Shown: positions 9,811-20,775, counted from the stretch's first letter. The stretch is DNA of 64,000 bases from Bartonella sp. WD16.2 (GCF_002022505.1 NZ_CP019781.1:558001-622000); one strand, 5' to 3'. A program made the numbers and translations. The notes: generated from the letters alone by a model not told the origin.

Positions 9811-10515
9811 ATGGATTCTCAAAAATTAAAAAAGATGGCGGCTACTAAAGCACTTGAATTTGTTCAAGATGATATGCGGCTTGGTATAGGAGCTGGTTCT
9901 ACAGTCAATGAATTTATTCGTCTACTTGGTGAACGTGTTGCAGATGGTCTGCGTGTGGTTGGTGTTGCCGCTTCACGTTATTCTGAACAATTATGTATTA
10001 AATACGGAGTGCCTATCACTACTTTAGAACAAATATCTGAACTTGATCTTGATATTGATGGGGCTGATGAAATTGGTCCTAATATGGCCTTAATTAAAGG
10101 AGGGGGTGGAGCATTGTTACGTGAAAAAATTGTAGCAGCAGCATCTCGTATAATGCTTGTTATTGCAGATGAAACAAAAGTGGTAAAAACGCTGGGTTCT
10201 TTTGCACTGCCAATTGAAGTTAATCAATTTGGTATGAGCGCTACACGTAAAGCAATTGAAAAAGTAGCTGATGATCTAGGGTTTTCGGGGCAAATTAGGT
10301 TGCGGATGAATGGAGATGTTCCTTTTGAAACAGATGAAGGTCATTTTATTCTTGATGCATTTTGGGGATGCATTATGCAGCCCAAAATATTATCAGATGC
10401 ATTATTTGAAATTCCTGGTGTTGTTGAGCACGGTCTTTTTTTGGGGTTGGCTTCGCGTTCAATTATAGCGATGGCAGACGGTACAATAAAAATTTTAGAG
10501 CCATGTGATTTTTGA
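9811..10515 (+). CDS. rpiA: Ribose-5-phosphate isomerase A
   Basis: Interconverts ribose-5-phosphate and ribulose-5-phosphate in the pentose phosphate pathway; 234 residues. Family motifs seen: [12 protein letters not shown] (phosphate binding), [11 protein letters not shown] and [15 protein letters not shown] (catalytic Asp, Glu and Lys regions). A GTG at 9805 is possible. The ATG at 9811 has better spacing (10 bases) from the AGG at 9798-9800 and gives the usual MDSQ-LKK start. The downstream order DUF2059 protein then gor matches other Rhizobiales. Confidence 0.95.
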   Translation: MDSQKLKKMAATKALEFVQDDMRLGIGAGSTVNEFIRLLGERVADGLRVVGVAASRYSEQLCIKYGVPITTLEQISELDLDIDGADEIGPNMALIKGGGGALLREKIVAAASRIMLVIADETKVVKTLGSFALPIEVNQFGMSATRKAIEKVADDLGFSGQIRLRMNGDVPFETDEGHFILDAFWGCIMQPKILSDALFEIPGVVEHGLFLGLASRSIIAMADGTIKILEPCDF

Positions 10516-10604
10516 ATGAAATAAGTTAATGTTGATGTATTGGTTATAATAAAAGACTATTAAAATTTTGAATAGAAATAATATAATTATGGAGTAATAA
10601 TTGA

Positions 10605-11159
10605 ATGAGAACTACATTTTTTCTGCAACGTTTTGTGATATTGCTTAGCATAGTTGCTGTTTTTATTATGAATATCGGGATGGTTTATGCGCAAGATGTG
10701 AAAGCCCAGCATTTAGATTCCGCAAGAAAGATGATCAAAGTCATTCAAGCAACCGATCAATTTAATAATTTTTTGCCAAGTGCTGCATATAACCTTAAAA
10801 GTGAGCTAATAAATGACGATCCAAATTTAGCAACAATTATTTCTGAAATTGTCGATAAGCAAGCACTTACTTTGGCTAAACGACGTGCTGATTTGGAAGA
10901 AGAAATTGCTCATGTATATGTAAAACATTTTAGTCAGGAAGAACTAGATACAATTGCAGCATTTTATAATTCTGCTGCTGGTAAAAAGTTTTTAACAGAA
11001 GTTCCAAATGTTGCACGTGATTCTTATTCTGTCTTTGATAAGTGGCGTTCTACTGTTATGCAGGATCTTGTAAAAAATGTAGAAAAAGAAATGGTTGAGG
11101 TACTCGGTTTGAATAAATCTGTTACTTCAAAGCCTGATTCCTCAACGGATTCAAAATAG
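10605..11159 (+). CDS. DUF2059 secreted protein
   Basis: 184 residues with an N-terminal Sec signal peptide (hydrophobic residues about 8-28, cleavage near VYAQ-D). The mature helical part has the DUF2059 pattern, including FSQEELDTIAAFYNSAAGKKFLTEVP. The family is periplasmic and of unknown function. Start ATG at 10605 with GGAG at 10591-10594. It lies between rpiA and gor in the same orientation, a pairing seen in relatives, but this does not reveal a role. Confidence 0.88.
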   Translation: MRTTFFLQRFVILLSIVAVFIMNIGMVYAQDVKAQHLDSARKMIKVIQATDQFNNFLPSAAYNLKSELINDDPNLATIISEIVDKQALTLAKRRADLEEEIAHVYVKHFSQEELDTIAAFYNSAAGKKFLTEVPNVARDSYSVFDKWRSTVMQDLVKNVEKEMVEVLGLNKSVTSKPDSSTDSK

Positions 11160-11357
11160 TTTTATTGGTAATATATAATTATCAATGTTTTTTATCTTAC
11201 AAAAGTAACAATTTTACCCTCGTTTTTAACGAAAATAAATGCTTTTTAAGTATCGTATCTATACAAAAATTTTATTAAAGACAAAAAAGACTTTCATTCA
11301 GTGATAAAGATTAATAACCTGGATGGTATAATAATGGTGTATGGGAAGGAATAATTT

Positions 11358-12746
11358 GTGGCATCTTTCGATTTTGATTTATTTGTTATTGGGAGCGGTT
11401 CTGGCGGTGTACGTGCTGCTCGTCTTGCGGGAGGGCTTGGTAAGCGTGTAGCTATAGCGGAGGAATACCGCATAGGGGGTACTTGTGTTATTCGTGGTTG
11501 TGTTCCAAAAAAATTATTTGTTTATGCGTCAAAGTATGCACAAGAATTCAGTGATAGTGTTGGTTTTGGTTGGCAATGTATTGATCCAATTTTTAACTGG
11601 GAAAAATTAGTTGCAGCTAAAAACAAAGAAATATCAAGACTAGAAGAGCTTTATCGAAAACAATTAAAAAATAATAACGTTCATATTTATGAAAGTCGTG
11701 CTGTTTTTGTTGACGATCACACCTTAGAACTTTCTGCGACAGGTGAACGAGTAACAGCAGAAAAGATTTTAATCGCAACAGGGGCAAAGACTTTATCAAA
11801 TACTATAATAGGTAGCGATTTATGTCTTACTTCTAATGAGATTTTTGACCTTAAAGAATTACCAAAATCAATAGTAATCATTGGTGGGGGGTATATTGGT
11901 GTTGAATTTGCTAATATTTTTCATGGATTAGGCGTAAAAACAACATTGCTCCATCATGGTGATTTAATTCTTCGTAATTTCGATTATGATTTGCGGCAGT
12001 TATTAAGTGATGCAATGATTGAAAAGGGGATTTCTGTTGTTTATGGGGCAACAGTCTCTCAAGTTAAAACCAACGGTAATGGCTATGATGCTATTTTGTC
12101 GGATGAGCAAACTATTAGCGTTGATCAGGTTATGTTTGCTACGGGACGTGTACCGAATACTGTAAGTTTAGGGCTTCAGAGGGCGGGGGTTAAGTTTAAT
12201 GAAATTGGTGCAGTTATTGTTGATGAAAAAATGACCACCAATATACCCCATATTTGGGCTGTTGGTGATGTGACTGACCGTTGTCAATTAACACCTGTCG
12301 CTATCCATGAGGCAATGTGTTTTATTAAAACTGCATTTAAGGACACTCCAACTATACCTGATTATGATTTAATTGCGACAGCTGTTTTTTCGCAACCGGA
12401 GGTCGGAACAGTTGGTCTTTCAGAAGAGGATGCAATACACTGTTATAAACGTGTTGAAGTTTATCGTACGTTATTTCGTCCTATGCGCAATACTCTTTCC
12501 GGCAATCCAGAAAAGATGTTTATGAAACTTGTTGTTGATGGTGAAAGCCGTATCGTTGTTGGTGCACATATTTTAGGCGAGGGCGCTGGTGAGATAGCAC
12601 AGCTTATTGGAATTTCTCTCAAAGGAAGACTAACAAAAGATATATTTGATGAAACTATGGCAGTGCATCCAACGGCAGTAGAAGAACTGGTAACGATGTA
12701 TGAACCAAATTATATTTATGAAAATGGAAAAAAGTTGGAAAATTAA
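11358..12746 (+). CDS. gor: Glutathione-disulfide reductase
   Basis: FAD-dependent NADPH:glutathione reductase, 462 residues, keeping glutathione reduced in the cytoplasm. It has the FAD dinucleotide motif GSGSGGVRAAR, redox-active C43 and C48 in GGTCVIRGCVPKK, a second GxGxxG (IGGGYIGVEFA) for NADPH, and the C-terminal HPTAVEE with the catalytic histidine. Start is a GTG at 11358 with GGAAGGA 7 bases upstream. It reads with rpiA and the DUF2059 gene. Confidence 0.96.
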   Translation: MASFDFDLFVIGSGSGGVRAARLAGGLGKRVAIAEEYRIGGTCVIRGCVPKKLFVYASKYAQEFSDSVGFGWQCIDPIFNWEKLVAAKNKEISRLEELYRKQLKNNNVHIYESRAVFVDDHTLELSATGERVTAEKILIATGAKTLSNTIIGSDLCLTSNEIFDLKELPKSIVIIGGGYIGVEFANIFHGLGVKTTLLHHGDLILRNFDYDLRQLLSDAMIEKGISVVYGATVSQVKTNGNGYDAILSDEQTISVDQVMFATGRVPNTVSLGLQRAGVKFNEIGAVIVDEKMTTNIPHIWAVGDVTDRCQLTPVAIHEAMCFIKTAFKDTPTIPDYDLIATAVFSQPEVGTVGLSEEDAIHCYKRVEVYRTLFRPMRNTLSGNPEKMFMKLVVDGESRIVVGAHILGEGAGEIAQLIGISLKGRLTKDIFDETMAVHPTAVEELVTMYEPNYIYENGKKLEN

Positions 12747-12822
12747 ACGTTGGGTACTGTGGTGAACTGGCTTAAGGCTTTTATCCTATAATCTGCATGG
12801 AGGGGCTTTAGAGAGAGTTACG

Positions 12823-14202
12823 ATGGTAAAGAAATGGGCACCTGAATCTTGGAGAGAAAGGCCAATTAAGCAAGTTCCAACTTATCCAGATCAATCTCTA
12901 TTAGCTAATATCGAAAATGAACTGCGTGGATATACCCCTTTAGTTTTTGCTGGTGAAATTCGTGATTTGAAAGATAAATTAGCAGCAGTTGCTAGAGGTC
13001 AGGCCTTTTTGTTACAAGGTGGTGATTGTGCAGAGAGCTTTGCAGAATATGCAGCTAATAATATCCGTGATTTTTTTCGTGTGTTTTTACAGATGGCGAT
13101 TGTTTTAACTTTTGGTAATTCTAAGCCAGTTGTTAAAGTTGGTCGTATTGCAGGTCAATTTGCCAAGCCACGTTCTTCTGATATAGAAAGCAAAGGTAAA
13201 GATAAGCTCCCTGCTTATCGGGGTGATATTATTAATAGCATTGAATTTGACAAAGATTCTCGTATTCCTGATCCGCGACGAATGTTGATGGTTTATCGTC
13301 AATCGGCTGCAACGCTCAATTTGTTGCGTGTTTTTTCACAATGTGGTTATGCTAACTTAGAAAATGTTCATAAATGGATGTTGAGTTTTGTTGCCAATAG
13401 CCCGCAAGGTGAACGTTATGAGTTGTTAGCAAAACGTATTTCTGAAACAATAGATTTTATGCGTTCAATAGGAATTACGGCCAAAAAAAATTCTTCATTA
13501 TATACAACATCTTTTTATACAAGCCACGAAGCGCTTTTGCTGAATTATGAAGAACCTTTAACGCGAATTGATTTAAATTCTGGAAATTGGTATGCGACAT
13601 CTGGTCATATGTTATGGATAGGTGATCGTACGCGCCAACTTGATCATGCGCATGTTGAATACTGCCGCGGTATTAAAAATCCTATTGGATTAAAATGTGG
13701 TCCTTCTATTGATCCTGATGAGCTTTTGAGATTAGTTGATATTCTTAATCCTAAGAATGAACCAGGTAGGCTTACTCTCATTGTGCGTTTTGGTTATGAT
13801 AAGATTGAGAATTATCTTCCTAGACTAATTCGTGTAGTTGAGCGTGAGAGACGCAATGTTCTATGGTCTTGTGATCCAATGCATGGCAATACAATTATGG
13901 CAAATGGTTATAAAACTCGTCCCTTTGATTGTATTTTAAAAGAAGTCGAAAGTTTTTTTTCGATACATCAGAGGGAAGGAACTTATCCAGGTGGCATTCA
14001 TATTGAAATGACTGGTCGTAATGTGACTGAATGTACAGGTGGTGCACATGCTATTTCAGCAGAAGATCTTTCTGATCGCTATCATACTCATTGTGATCCA
14101 CGATTGAATGCGAATCAGGCATTAGAATTAGCTTTTCTCGTTGCTGAGCTTCTTAAAAAGAATCGTGATGCTAATTCATTAACTGTTGAGTCAAATACGT
14201 AA
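12823..14202 (+). CDS. Class II 3-deoxy-7-phosphoheptulonate (DAHP) synthase
   Basis: First enzyme of the shikimate pathway, joining phosphoenolpyruvate and erythrose-4-phosphate; 459 residues. It is the plant-like class II type: [16 protein letters not shown] near residue 60-75 (metal-binding Cys), [14 protein letters not shown], and the C-terminal block SCDPMHGNT ... [15 protein letters not shown]. Start ATG at 12823 after a purine-rich AGAGAGAG. Symbols aroF and aroG are both used for such genes, so none is assigned. Confidence 0.95.
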   Translation: MVKKWAPESWRERPIKQVPTYPDQSLLANIENELRGYTPLVFAGEIRDLKDKLAAVARGQAFLLQGGDCAESFAEYAANNIRDFFRVFLQMAIVLTFGNSKPVVKVGRIAGQFAKPRSSDIESKGKDKLPAYRGDIINSIEFDKDSRIPDPRRMLMVYRQSAATLNLLRVFSQCGYANLENVHKWMLSFVANSPQGERYELLAKRISETIDFMRSIGITAKKNSSLYTTSFYTSHEALLLNYEEPLTRIDLNSGNWYATSGHMLWIGDRTRQLDHAHVEYCRGIKNPIGLKCGPSIDPDELLRLVDILNPKNEPGRLTLIVRFGYDKIENYLPRLIRVVERERRNVLWSCDPMHGNTIMANGYKTRPFDCILKEVESFFSIHQREGTYPGGIHIEMTGRNVTECTGGAHAISAEDLSDRYHTHCDPRLNANQALELAFLVAELLKKNRDANSLTVESNT

Positions 14203-14324
14203 AGAGGGAAATCACCTAGCATGATTTATAATTAATACTTTTCTGTTTGTAGAATTAAGCGCTTTTTAATAAAAGGAATGCTTTGGTGATTGAAACTAAG
14301 CTATAGTCACACTAAATTGATTTA

Positions 14325-16001
14325 ATGACACAACAACTTATAGAGAATGATTTTCGGGTTGCGGTTGCCCAATTAAATCCTGTTATCGGTGATATTGAAG
14401 GAAATTTTACTCTCGCAGTAATGGCACATCAGGAAGCTCAGGAACAAGGCGCTGATCTTGTATTATTAACTGAGCTTTTTATAAGTGCTTATCCACCGGA
14501 AGACCTTGTGCTTAAGCCTGCTTTTATAAAGGCATGTGAAAATGCTGTGCAGAAATTAGCAAAAATAACAAAAAATGGACCAGGTATTGTTATTGGTGTT
14601 CCACTAAGACGTGATGATGCTACTTATAATGGCGTTATGCTTCTTAACGATGGGCAAATAGTTGCTGAACGTTTAAAGTTTGATTTGCCTAATTACGCTG
14701 AATTTGATGAAAAGCGTGTATTTTCTTCTGATGCATGTCTTGAGCCTATTGTTTACCGTGGAGTAACACTCGGGATTGTGATCTGTGAGGATATTTGGAG
14801 TGATTCCTCTATTTGTGAGCAGCTTAGCAATAAAGGAGCTGAGATTATTCTTGTTCCTAATGGGTCTCCTTATAAGCGTCATAAAACGCTCAAACGTTTA
14901 GATATTGTTCGAGCGCAAGCTATTCAATCGGGTGTGCCTATTATTTATGCTAATCAAGTTGGTGGTCAAGATGAGTTAGTTTTTGATGGAGGATCTTTTG
15001 CATTGAATGGACAAGGCAAAATAGCATTTCAGATGAAACATTTTGAGAGCCATATTGCTTTAAGTCACTGGCAACGACAATCTACCGGATGGCAATGTAT
15101 TTCTGGTCCTAATGAAGAGCTTTTCAGTGGATTAGCTGCGGATTATCAGGCTTGTGTTTTAGGTTTAAGAGATTACGTTAACAAAAATTGTTTTCAAGAT
15201 GTTATTCTTGGCCTTTCGGGGGGGATTGATTCAGCACTTTGCGCAACAATGGCAGTAGATGCTCTTGGAGCTAAAAGAGTTCGCGCTGTAATGATGCCTT
15301 ATCATTATACTTCACAGGAATCGTTGAGGGATGCTGAAGATTGCGCGCGTTTTTTAGGGTGCCATTACGAGGTCATACCGATTATTCAACCTGTTGAGAG
15401 CTTTTTGAATGCATTAGCACCTGTTTTTTTAGAGTTGAAGCCTGACGTTACAGAAGAAAATCTTCAAAGTCGTACACGTGGAACTATTTTAATGGCCCTT
15501 TCGAATAAATTTGGTTCAATGGTGGTTACAACAGGTAATAAATCAGAAATGGCCGTTGGGTATGCAACACTTTATGGGGATATGAATGGTGGTTTTAACC
15601 CTATTAAAGATATTTATAAAATGCAGGTCTATGCATTAGCGAAATGGCGTAATAAAAATCACTTGCAGAATTTATTGGGGGCAAAAGGAGTTGTTATTCC
15701 ATCTAATATTATCATGAAAGCACCTTCCGCGGAATTACGGGAAAATCAAAAAGATGAGGATTCTCTTCCTCCTTATCCTATTTTAGATGATATTTTACAA
15801 TCTCTTGTAGAAGATGACATGAGTGTTAGTGAAATTGTTCAATGTGGGTATTTACGAGAAACGGTTGAGAAAGTTGAATACTTGCTTTATTTAGCTGAAT
15901 ATAAAAGGCGACAGTCTGCACCTGGTGTAAAAATCAGTTGTAAAAGCTTCGGACGTGACCGTCGTTATCCTATTATCAATCGTTTTCGCGATAAAAGTTG
16001 A
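14325..16001 (+). CDS. nadE: Glutamine-dependent NAD+ synthetase
   Basis: Last step of NAD+ synthesis: amidation of deamido-NAD using ammonia from glutamine; 558 residues. The N-terminal nitrilase-like glutaminase domain (1-270) has the E50-K118-C154 triad. The C-terminal ATP pyrophosphatase domain starts at about 285 with the P-loop LGLSGGIDSA. The start ATG at 14325 lacks a strong ribosome-binding site. The stop is 10 bases before the second gltX, so the two are probably co-transcribed. Confidence 0.96.
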   Translation: MTQQLIENDFRVAVAQLNPVIGDIEGNFTLAVMAHQEAQEQGADLVLLTELFISAYPPEDLVLKPAFIKACENAVQKLAKITKNGPGIVIGVPLRRDDATYNGVMLLNDGQIVAERLKFDLPNYAEFDEKRVFSSDACLEPIVYRGVTLGIVICEDIWSDSSICEQLSNKGAEIILVPNGSPYKRHKTLKRLDIVRAQAIQSGVPIIYANQVGGQDELVFDGGSFALNGQGKIAFQMKHFESHIALSHWQRQSTGWQCISGPNEELFSGLAADYQACVLGLRDYVNKNCFQDVILGLSGGIDSALCATMAVDALGAKRVRAVMMPYHYTSQESLRDAEDCARFLGCHYEVIPIIQPVESFLNALAPVFLELKPDVTEENLQSRTRGTILMALSNKFGSMVVTTGNKSEMAVGYATLYGDMNGGFNPIKDIYKMQVYALAKWRNKNHLQNLLGAKGVVIPSNIIMKAPSAELRENQKDEDSLPPYPILDDILQSLVEDDMSVSEIVQCGYLRETVEKVEYLLYLAEYKRRQSAPGVKISCKSFGRDRRYPIINRFRDKS

Positions 16002-16011
16002 GCATTGTTTA

Positions 16012-17394
16012 ATGATAAAAGTTCGTTTTGCCCCATCTCCAACAGGTTATATTCATATTGGCAATGCCCGTATTGCTTTATTTAACTGGCTTTATGCGCA
16101 AGCATGTAATGGCACATTTGTTTTACGCTATGACGATACAGATGTTGAACGTTCTAAACAAGAATATATTGATGGTATTATGGTTGATCTTGAGTGGCTT
16201 AGTATTAGGCCAGATGAAATTCATTATCAATCTAAACGATTTAGTCGATATAATGAGGTTACAGAAACTCTTAAACAACGTGGTCTTCTTTACCCCTGTT
16301 ATGAAACGGCGGAAGAATTAAATCGGCGCCGCAAAATCCAACTTTCGCGCAAGCTACCTCCTGTTTATAATCGTGATGCGTTAAAATTGACCCAAGAAGA
16401 TAAAAGAAACTTTGAATCTCAAGGCCGTAAACCCCATTGGCGTTTTCTTTTACCTAATTTTGAAAATGATCCATTTCAAACAAAACGGACAGAAATTCAT
16501 TGGGATGATCTTGTAAAGGGAAAGCAGCTGATTGATTTAGCTTCTATCTCAGATCCCGTTTTAATTCGTGAGGATGGGAGTTATCTTTATACACTGCCTT
16601 CTGTAGTGGATGATATAGATATGGCTATTACACATGTTATTCGTGGTGATGATCATATTACCAATACAGGTGCACAGATTGCTATTTTTAAAGCTCTCGG
16701 TGTAAAGCCACCGACTTTAGGGCATATTAATTTGTTGACTACGATTTCAGGAAAAGGGCTTTCAAAACGTAACAATGACCTTTCTGTTCGTTCTTTACGA
16801 CAAGAAGGGTATGAATCGATGGTTGTTCAATGTCTTTCTGTTTTGACTGGAACATCACAAAATGTGCAAATTTATCCTAATCAAGCTGCTCTTTTAGAGC
16901 ATTTTGACCTCCAAAATACATCAAAATCAGCTGCAAAATTTGATTCTGTTGATCTTCTTTCTTTAAATAGTCATTTTGTTCATGAGTTGACGTATGAGGA
17001 TGTTAAAGAGCGGCTTGAGAAGCTTTCTATTGATGGAGAAAAGGTAGAAGAGTTTTGGAATGCGATAAGAAATAATATTGATAAAGTGAATGATGCAGCT
17101 TTATGGTGGACAATTATTCATGGTGATATGCATGATGGTCAAAATTTCAAGGCGATTTCTCCTGAAGATCACGCATTTGTACGCCAATCTATTGATTTGC
17201 TACCGAAAGGTGTATTAAATAATGAAAGCTGGCAAGTTTGGGCAACGGCATTAAAAGAGAAAACAGGCCGTAAAGGGAAAGCTTTATTTATGCCATTGCG
17301 TCAGGCACTTACTGGAATGGAATATGGTCCTGAAATGGGTAAACTTTTACAGCTTTTAGGGCGTGAAAAAGTCGTAAATAGACTGACTGTTTAA
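16012..17394 (+). CDS. gltX: Glutamate--tRNA ligase (second copy)
   Basis: Second class I glutamyl-tRNA synthetase, 460 residues from the ATG at 16012. A longer frame reaches 15955 but overlaps nadE, and this start gives the canonical [19 protein letters not shown] beginning. The KMSKS-type loop is KGLSKRNNDLS, quite different from the KLSKRHG of the first copy. The two proteins are diverged throughout, so this is an old duplication. In organisms using the transamidation route one copy may favour tRNA-Gln; that is inference here. Confidence 0.95.
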   Translation: MIKVRFAPSPTGYIHIGNARIALFNWLYAQACNGTFVLRYDDTDVERSKQEYIDGIMVDLEWLSIRPDEIHYQSKRFSRYNEVTETLKQRGLLYPCYETAEELNRRRKIQLSRKLPPVYNRDALKLTQEDKRNFESQGRKPHWRFLLPNFENDPFQTKRTEIHWDDLVKGKQLIDLASISDPVLIREDGSYLYTLPSVVDDIDMAITHVIRGDDHITNTGAQIAIFKALGVKPPTLGHINLLTTISGKGLSKRNNDLSVRSLRQEGYESMVVQCLSVLTGTSQNVQIYPNQAALLEHFDLQNTSKSAAKFDSVDLLSLNSHFVHELTYEDVKERLEKLSIDGEKVEEFWNAIRNNIDKVNDAALWWTIIHGDMHDGQNFKAISPEDHAFVRQSIDLLPKGVLNNESWQVWATALKEKTGRKGKALFMPLRQALTGMEYGPEMGKLLQLLGREKVVNRLTV

Positions 17395-17470
17395 GAAAAT
17401 TACTCAGTACAGAACAATTTAAAAATATTTTATCGATCTTATCGTTATTCTCAATAATCAAATTTGCGAT

Positions 17471-18874
17471 TTAAGAACGGGTTTTTATGAGCATAAATGC
17501 TGGGATATCAGCACCAAACCCAAGGGGAATATGATTTTGATCTTTCTCTGAATAGGATAGCTCGGATGAATTTACTTTATTTTTTGTAGTTTCACTATGA
17601 AATGTTTTATCTTTTTTTGATGCTTTTTTAGTGTGATCAGTGTGTTTTTTAGGGGTGGATTTCTTTGAAAGTTTTGCAGATTTTGTTTTTACAATAGAGT
17701 CATTTGTCTGATCACTGATAGATAAAGTAGAAAGATCCCCATTAAGCCATTCAATTTTTTCTTTACTTATTTTTTCAATGGCACTGATATATTTTTGATC
17801 ATCTTTTGTAACAATCGTAAAAGCTTTTCCGCTACGCTTTGCACGTCCTGTACGGCCAATCCGATGAATATAATCTTCGGCATGTGTTGGTACATCATAG
17901 TTGAAAACATGACTGACATCTGGGATATCAAGCCCACGGGCGGCAACGTCAGAAGCAACAAGAAGTGTGAGTTTATTGTCTTTAAAATCAGCTAATGTAT
18001 TCATGCGTGAGTGTTGATCCATATCGCCATGAAGTGCACCTACACTAAAATTGTATTTGGTAAGTGACCTAAAAAGCTCAGAAATATCTTTTTTCCGATT
18101 GCAGAAAATAATAGCATTTTTAAGTTCATCACCTTCATTATAAATAAGTTCTCGCAAAACAGCTCTTTTATCCCACGCTTTGCTTCCAGATTTGACAAGA
18201 CGTTGTGTAATTGTTGTAGCTGTTGATGATGCTTTTGTAACTTCAACACAGATGGGAGAATGTAAAAATTGTTTTGTCAATTTTGTAATTTCTGGTGCCA
18301 TTGTTGCTGAGAAAAACAAAGTTTGGCGGGTAAACGGGGTTAGTTTACAGATACGTTCAATATCAGGGATAAAGCCCATGTCTAACATACGATCGGCTTC
18401 ATCAATAACAAGAATTTCAGTGCCTATCAAAAGTAATTTACCACGTTCAAAATGATCAAGAAGACGTCCTGGTGTTGCTATAAGAACATCGGCACCCTGT
18501 TCAAGTTTGCGATTTTGATCTTCAAAAGAAACCCCACCAATTAAAAGAACAACATTTAAATGATGATTCACTCCATATTTATCGAAATTTTCTTGAACTT
18601 GGGCTGCAAGTTCTCGTGTTGGTTCTAATATAAGAGTACGGGGCATTCTTGCCCTTGCACGGCCTTTTTCGAGTAATGTAAGCATAGGGAGTACGAATGA
18701 AGCTGTTTTACCAGTACCAGTCTGAGCAATTCCAAGCACGTCTTTACGTTGAAGAACGTGAGGAATTGTTTCACTCTGAATAGGTGTTGGAGTCGTATAT
18801 CCTGCTGATCTTGCAGCTTTAATAACTTTTTCGGAAAGGCCTAAATTGTCAAAACTATTCAAAGGTAGTGTCAT
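17471..18874 (-). CDS. DEAD-box ATP-dependent RNA helicase (RhlE-like)
   Basis: 467 residues with the full set of DEAD-box motifs: F-x-x-L-G-L and the Q motif (TPIQSETIP), I AQTGTGKT, Ia PTRELA, Ib TPGR, II DEAD, III SAT, V ARGLDIPDVSHV and VI HRIGRTGR. Residues after about 385 form a lysine- and serine-rich low-complexity tail, typical of RNA-contacting extensions. Likely roles are ribosome assembly or mRNA turnover. RhlE versus other subfamilies is not certain. It is convergent with gltX; no clear terminator was seen in the 76-base gap. Confidence 0.93.
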   Translation of the reverse strand: MTLPLNSFDNLGLSEKVIKAARSAGYTTPTPIQSETIPHVLQRKDVLGIAQTGTGKTASFVLPMLTLLEKGRARARMPRTLILEPTRELAAQVQENFDKYGVNHHLNVVLLIGGVSFEDQNRKLEQGADVLIATPGRLLDHFERGKLLLIGTEILVIDEADRMLDMGFIPDIERICKLTPFTRQTLFFSATMAPEITKLTKQFLHSPICVEVTKASSTATTITQRLVKSGSKAWDKRAVLRELIYNEGDELKNAIIFCNRKKDISELFRSLTKYNFSVGALHGDMDQHSRMNTLADFKDNKLTLLVASDVAARGLDIPDVSHVFNYDVPTHAEDYIHRIGRTGRAKRSGKAFTIVTKDDQKYISAIEKISKEKIEWLNGDLSTLSISDQTNDSIVKTKSAKLSKKSTPKKHTDHTKKASKKDKTFHSETTKNKVNSSELSYSEKDQNHIPLGFGADIPAFMLIKTRS

Positions 18875-19016
18875 TTTTCTATCGATTGTTCTGCAATTTT
18901 AACCTAGTTAGTTAGATTGGTTAGCATCCCACATTATTGGAGAGGGTTAAGATGCATTTGCAAAAAAGTCAACTGTAACTAATCTATATGTATAAGAAGG
19001 CAACGGTAAAAACTAA

Positions 19017-19790
19017 TTAATAACGAAATTGTTCTGATAAAATACGTTCGTCCCATGAATGATCAGGGTCAAAAAGAATAGAGGCTGTTACTTCTGAGGC
19101 CGATGAAATGATAACTGAGTGAACAGATTTAACCTCCACATTATCAGCAGCAGCGTTTACAGGGCGTTTGTTTGCTTCGAGCATATCAAAACGTACTGTT
19201 ACTGTATTGGGAAGTAATGCTCCATGCCAACGTCGAGGGCGAAAAGGACTAACAGGGGTGAGGGCCATAAGAGGCGCCATAAGAGGCAAAATAGGACCTT
19301 GTGCTGACAAGTTATATGCGGTAGATCCTGCCGGTGTGGCAACAAGGATACCATCACAATTTAATTGTTCCATACGCACTTTGTTATCAATGCTGATACG
19401 AATCTTAGCAGCTTGATAAGATTGACGAAATAAGGATACTTCATTAATTGCAAGTGCTTCAATATATTGTTGACATTCAGTGTTTGCAATCATGCGTAGG
19501 GGATGAATTTCTTTTTTATGCGCAGCAGCAATACGGATTGGTAATTTTTTTTCATGAAACTCATTCATAAGGAATCCTATTGAACCTCGATTCATGCCAT
19601 AAATAGGTTTTCCAGTATTCATAACATCTCGCACCGCTCGTAACATTGTTCCATCACCACCGAGTGCAACAACTACATCACTTTCTTCAAGAGAGGAATG
19701 GCCATAAACGGAGATTAATTTATTGGTGGTTTTGATAGTTTCTTCAGTTTCAGCAGAAATGAAATGAAAACGACTTGGTAATGGCGGCAT
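19017..19790 (-). CDS. nadK: NAD kinase
   Basis: Phosphorylates NAD to NADP; 257 residues. Diagnostic motifs are GGDGTML (residues about 44-50, ATP/NAD binding), MNRGSIGFLMNE, and NCDGILVATPAGSTAYNLSAQGPI. Start ATG at 19788-19790. It stands alone between the helicase and tRNA-Arg. Confidence 0.95.
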   Translation of the reverse strand: MPPLPSRFHFISAETEETIKTTNKLISVYGHSSLEESDVVVALGGDGTMLRAVRDVMNTGKPIYGMNRGSIGFLMNEFHEKKLPIRIAAAHKKEIHPLRMIANTECQQYIEALAINEVSLFRQSYQAAKIRISIDNKVRMEQLNCDGILVATPAGSTAYNLSAQGPILPLMAPLMALTPVSPFRPRRWHGALLPNTVTVRFDMLEANKRPVNAAADNVEVKSVHSVIISSASEVTASILFDPDHSWDERILSEQFRY

Positions 19791-20014
19791 TGAAAATTGT
19801 CCTGATATTCGCAGTCTATTTTTAATGTATTTTTTAGAATTTGGAAGTTTTATATAAGCACAATTTTTGCAAAAAGAAGAATTTTGTATGAAAAGTTAAT
19901 CTATTGTGGAATAATATTTTTCTTTTTGCAATTTTTTTCAAAATGTCAGTTCACCATTGAAGCTGAGAGCATGATCAGTTAAAAGACCTCAACTGATTTT
20001 AAAGCAGTTTTTCG

Positions 20015-20091
20015 GCACCCGTAGCTCAGTTGGATAGAGCGCTGCCCTCCGAAGGCAGAGGTCACAGATTCGAATTCTGTCGGGTGCACCA
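20015..20091 (+). tRNA. tRNA-Arg (anticodon CCG)
   Basis: 77 nt including encoded CCA. The acceptor GCACCCG pairs with CGGGTGC. The anticodon stem CTGCC/GGCAG encloses loop CTCCGAA, giving CCG (reads CGG). The TTCGAAT T-loop is present. Confidence 0.97.
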
Positions 20092-20775
20092 AACTTTTTT
20101 CAATACTATTGTATATCATTATAAATGATATACTGTTAGTTTAAATACTTTAGTTTAGTTAAGTAAAAATTGAATGGCAGATTGTTATAATAACGTAAGA
20201 AAATCAATAATGTAAGAAAATTTTTCTTTATTGTGTATTCTTTATTTTATTAAAAGTTAAGTAGAGTTTTTATTTATAAAGCTTTGAATTTTTGTATCTG
20301 CTAAAATAGCTGAAATATAATACTTTACAGAACTATATTAATATACACATTACTCTAACAATATTTTTGTTAAAATTAATATTCATTAGTAAAATAGTAG
20401 ATTGATTTCCTTATATTAAAGCGCTGTTTTATAATTGATGAAGCCATTTTAATATATTTACTACCATCAATTAATTGTAAAACTGGCTAAGATATTCTAC
20501 ATCTAATGCAAAAGTTCTCGTTAATGTATTGTTAGTTTCTAACTTCAAGTAATTATTGCTATCTACACCGCATTTGTAAGTGTATTTTACTATTGAGGCG
20601 TTAAAAGATCATGCTTATAAATTAGGTATACTCACTATAATATTTGATATTAAAGTTTAATGACCTAGTATTATTTTTGATGAAATAAATACAAGCTGTA
20701 TAGAGCTGTGGTGTTTTTCTTTTCATAAGAAAGACGCTAATTTTGCATTATACTAGATTAATAAGAAAGAAGATT
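20092..20775. other. Intergenic region tRNA-Arg / hutH with possible gene remnant
   Basis: 684 AT-rich bases. A perfect 10-bp inverted repeat sits at 20111-20133. On the minus strand a start-less open frame of 46 codons (20471-20608) encodes a plausible protein end (KYTYKCGVDSNNYLKLE...), which may be the decayed C-terminus of a secreted protein. No family was recognised. The rest shows nothing. Confidence 0.35.
20111..20133. terminator. Inverted repeat downstream of tRNA-Arg, possible terminator
   Basis: Perfect 10-bp arms GTATATCATT / AATGATATAC with loop ATA begin 20 bases after the tRNA. The stem is AT-rich and no T-tract follows, so terminator function is uncertain; the CTTTTTT right after the tRNA may matter more. 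Confidence 0.4.
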
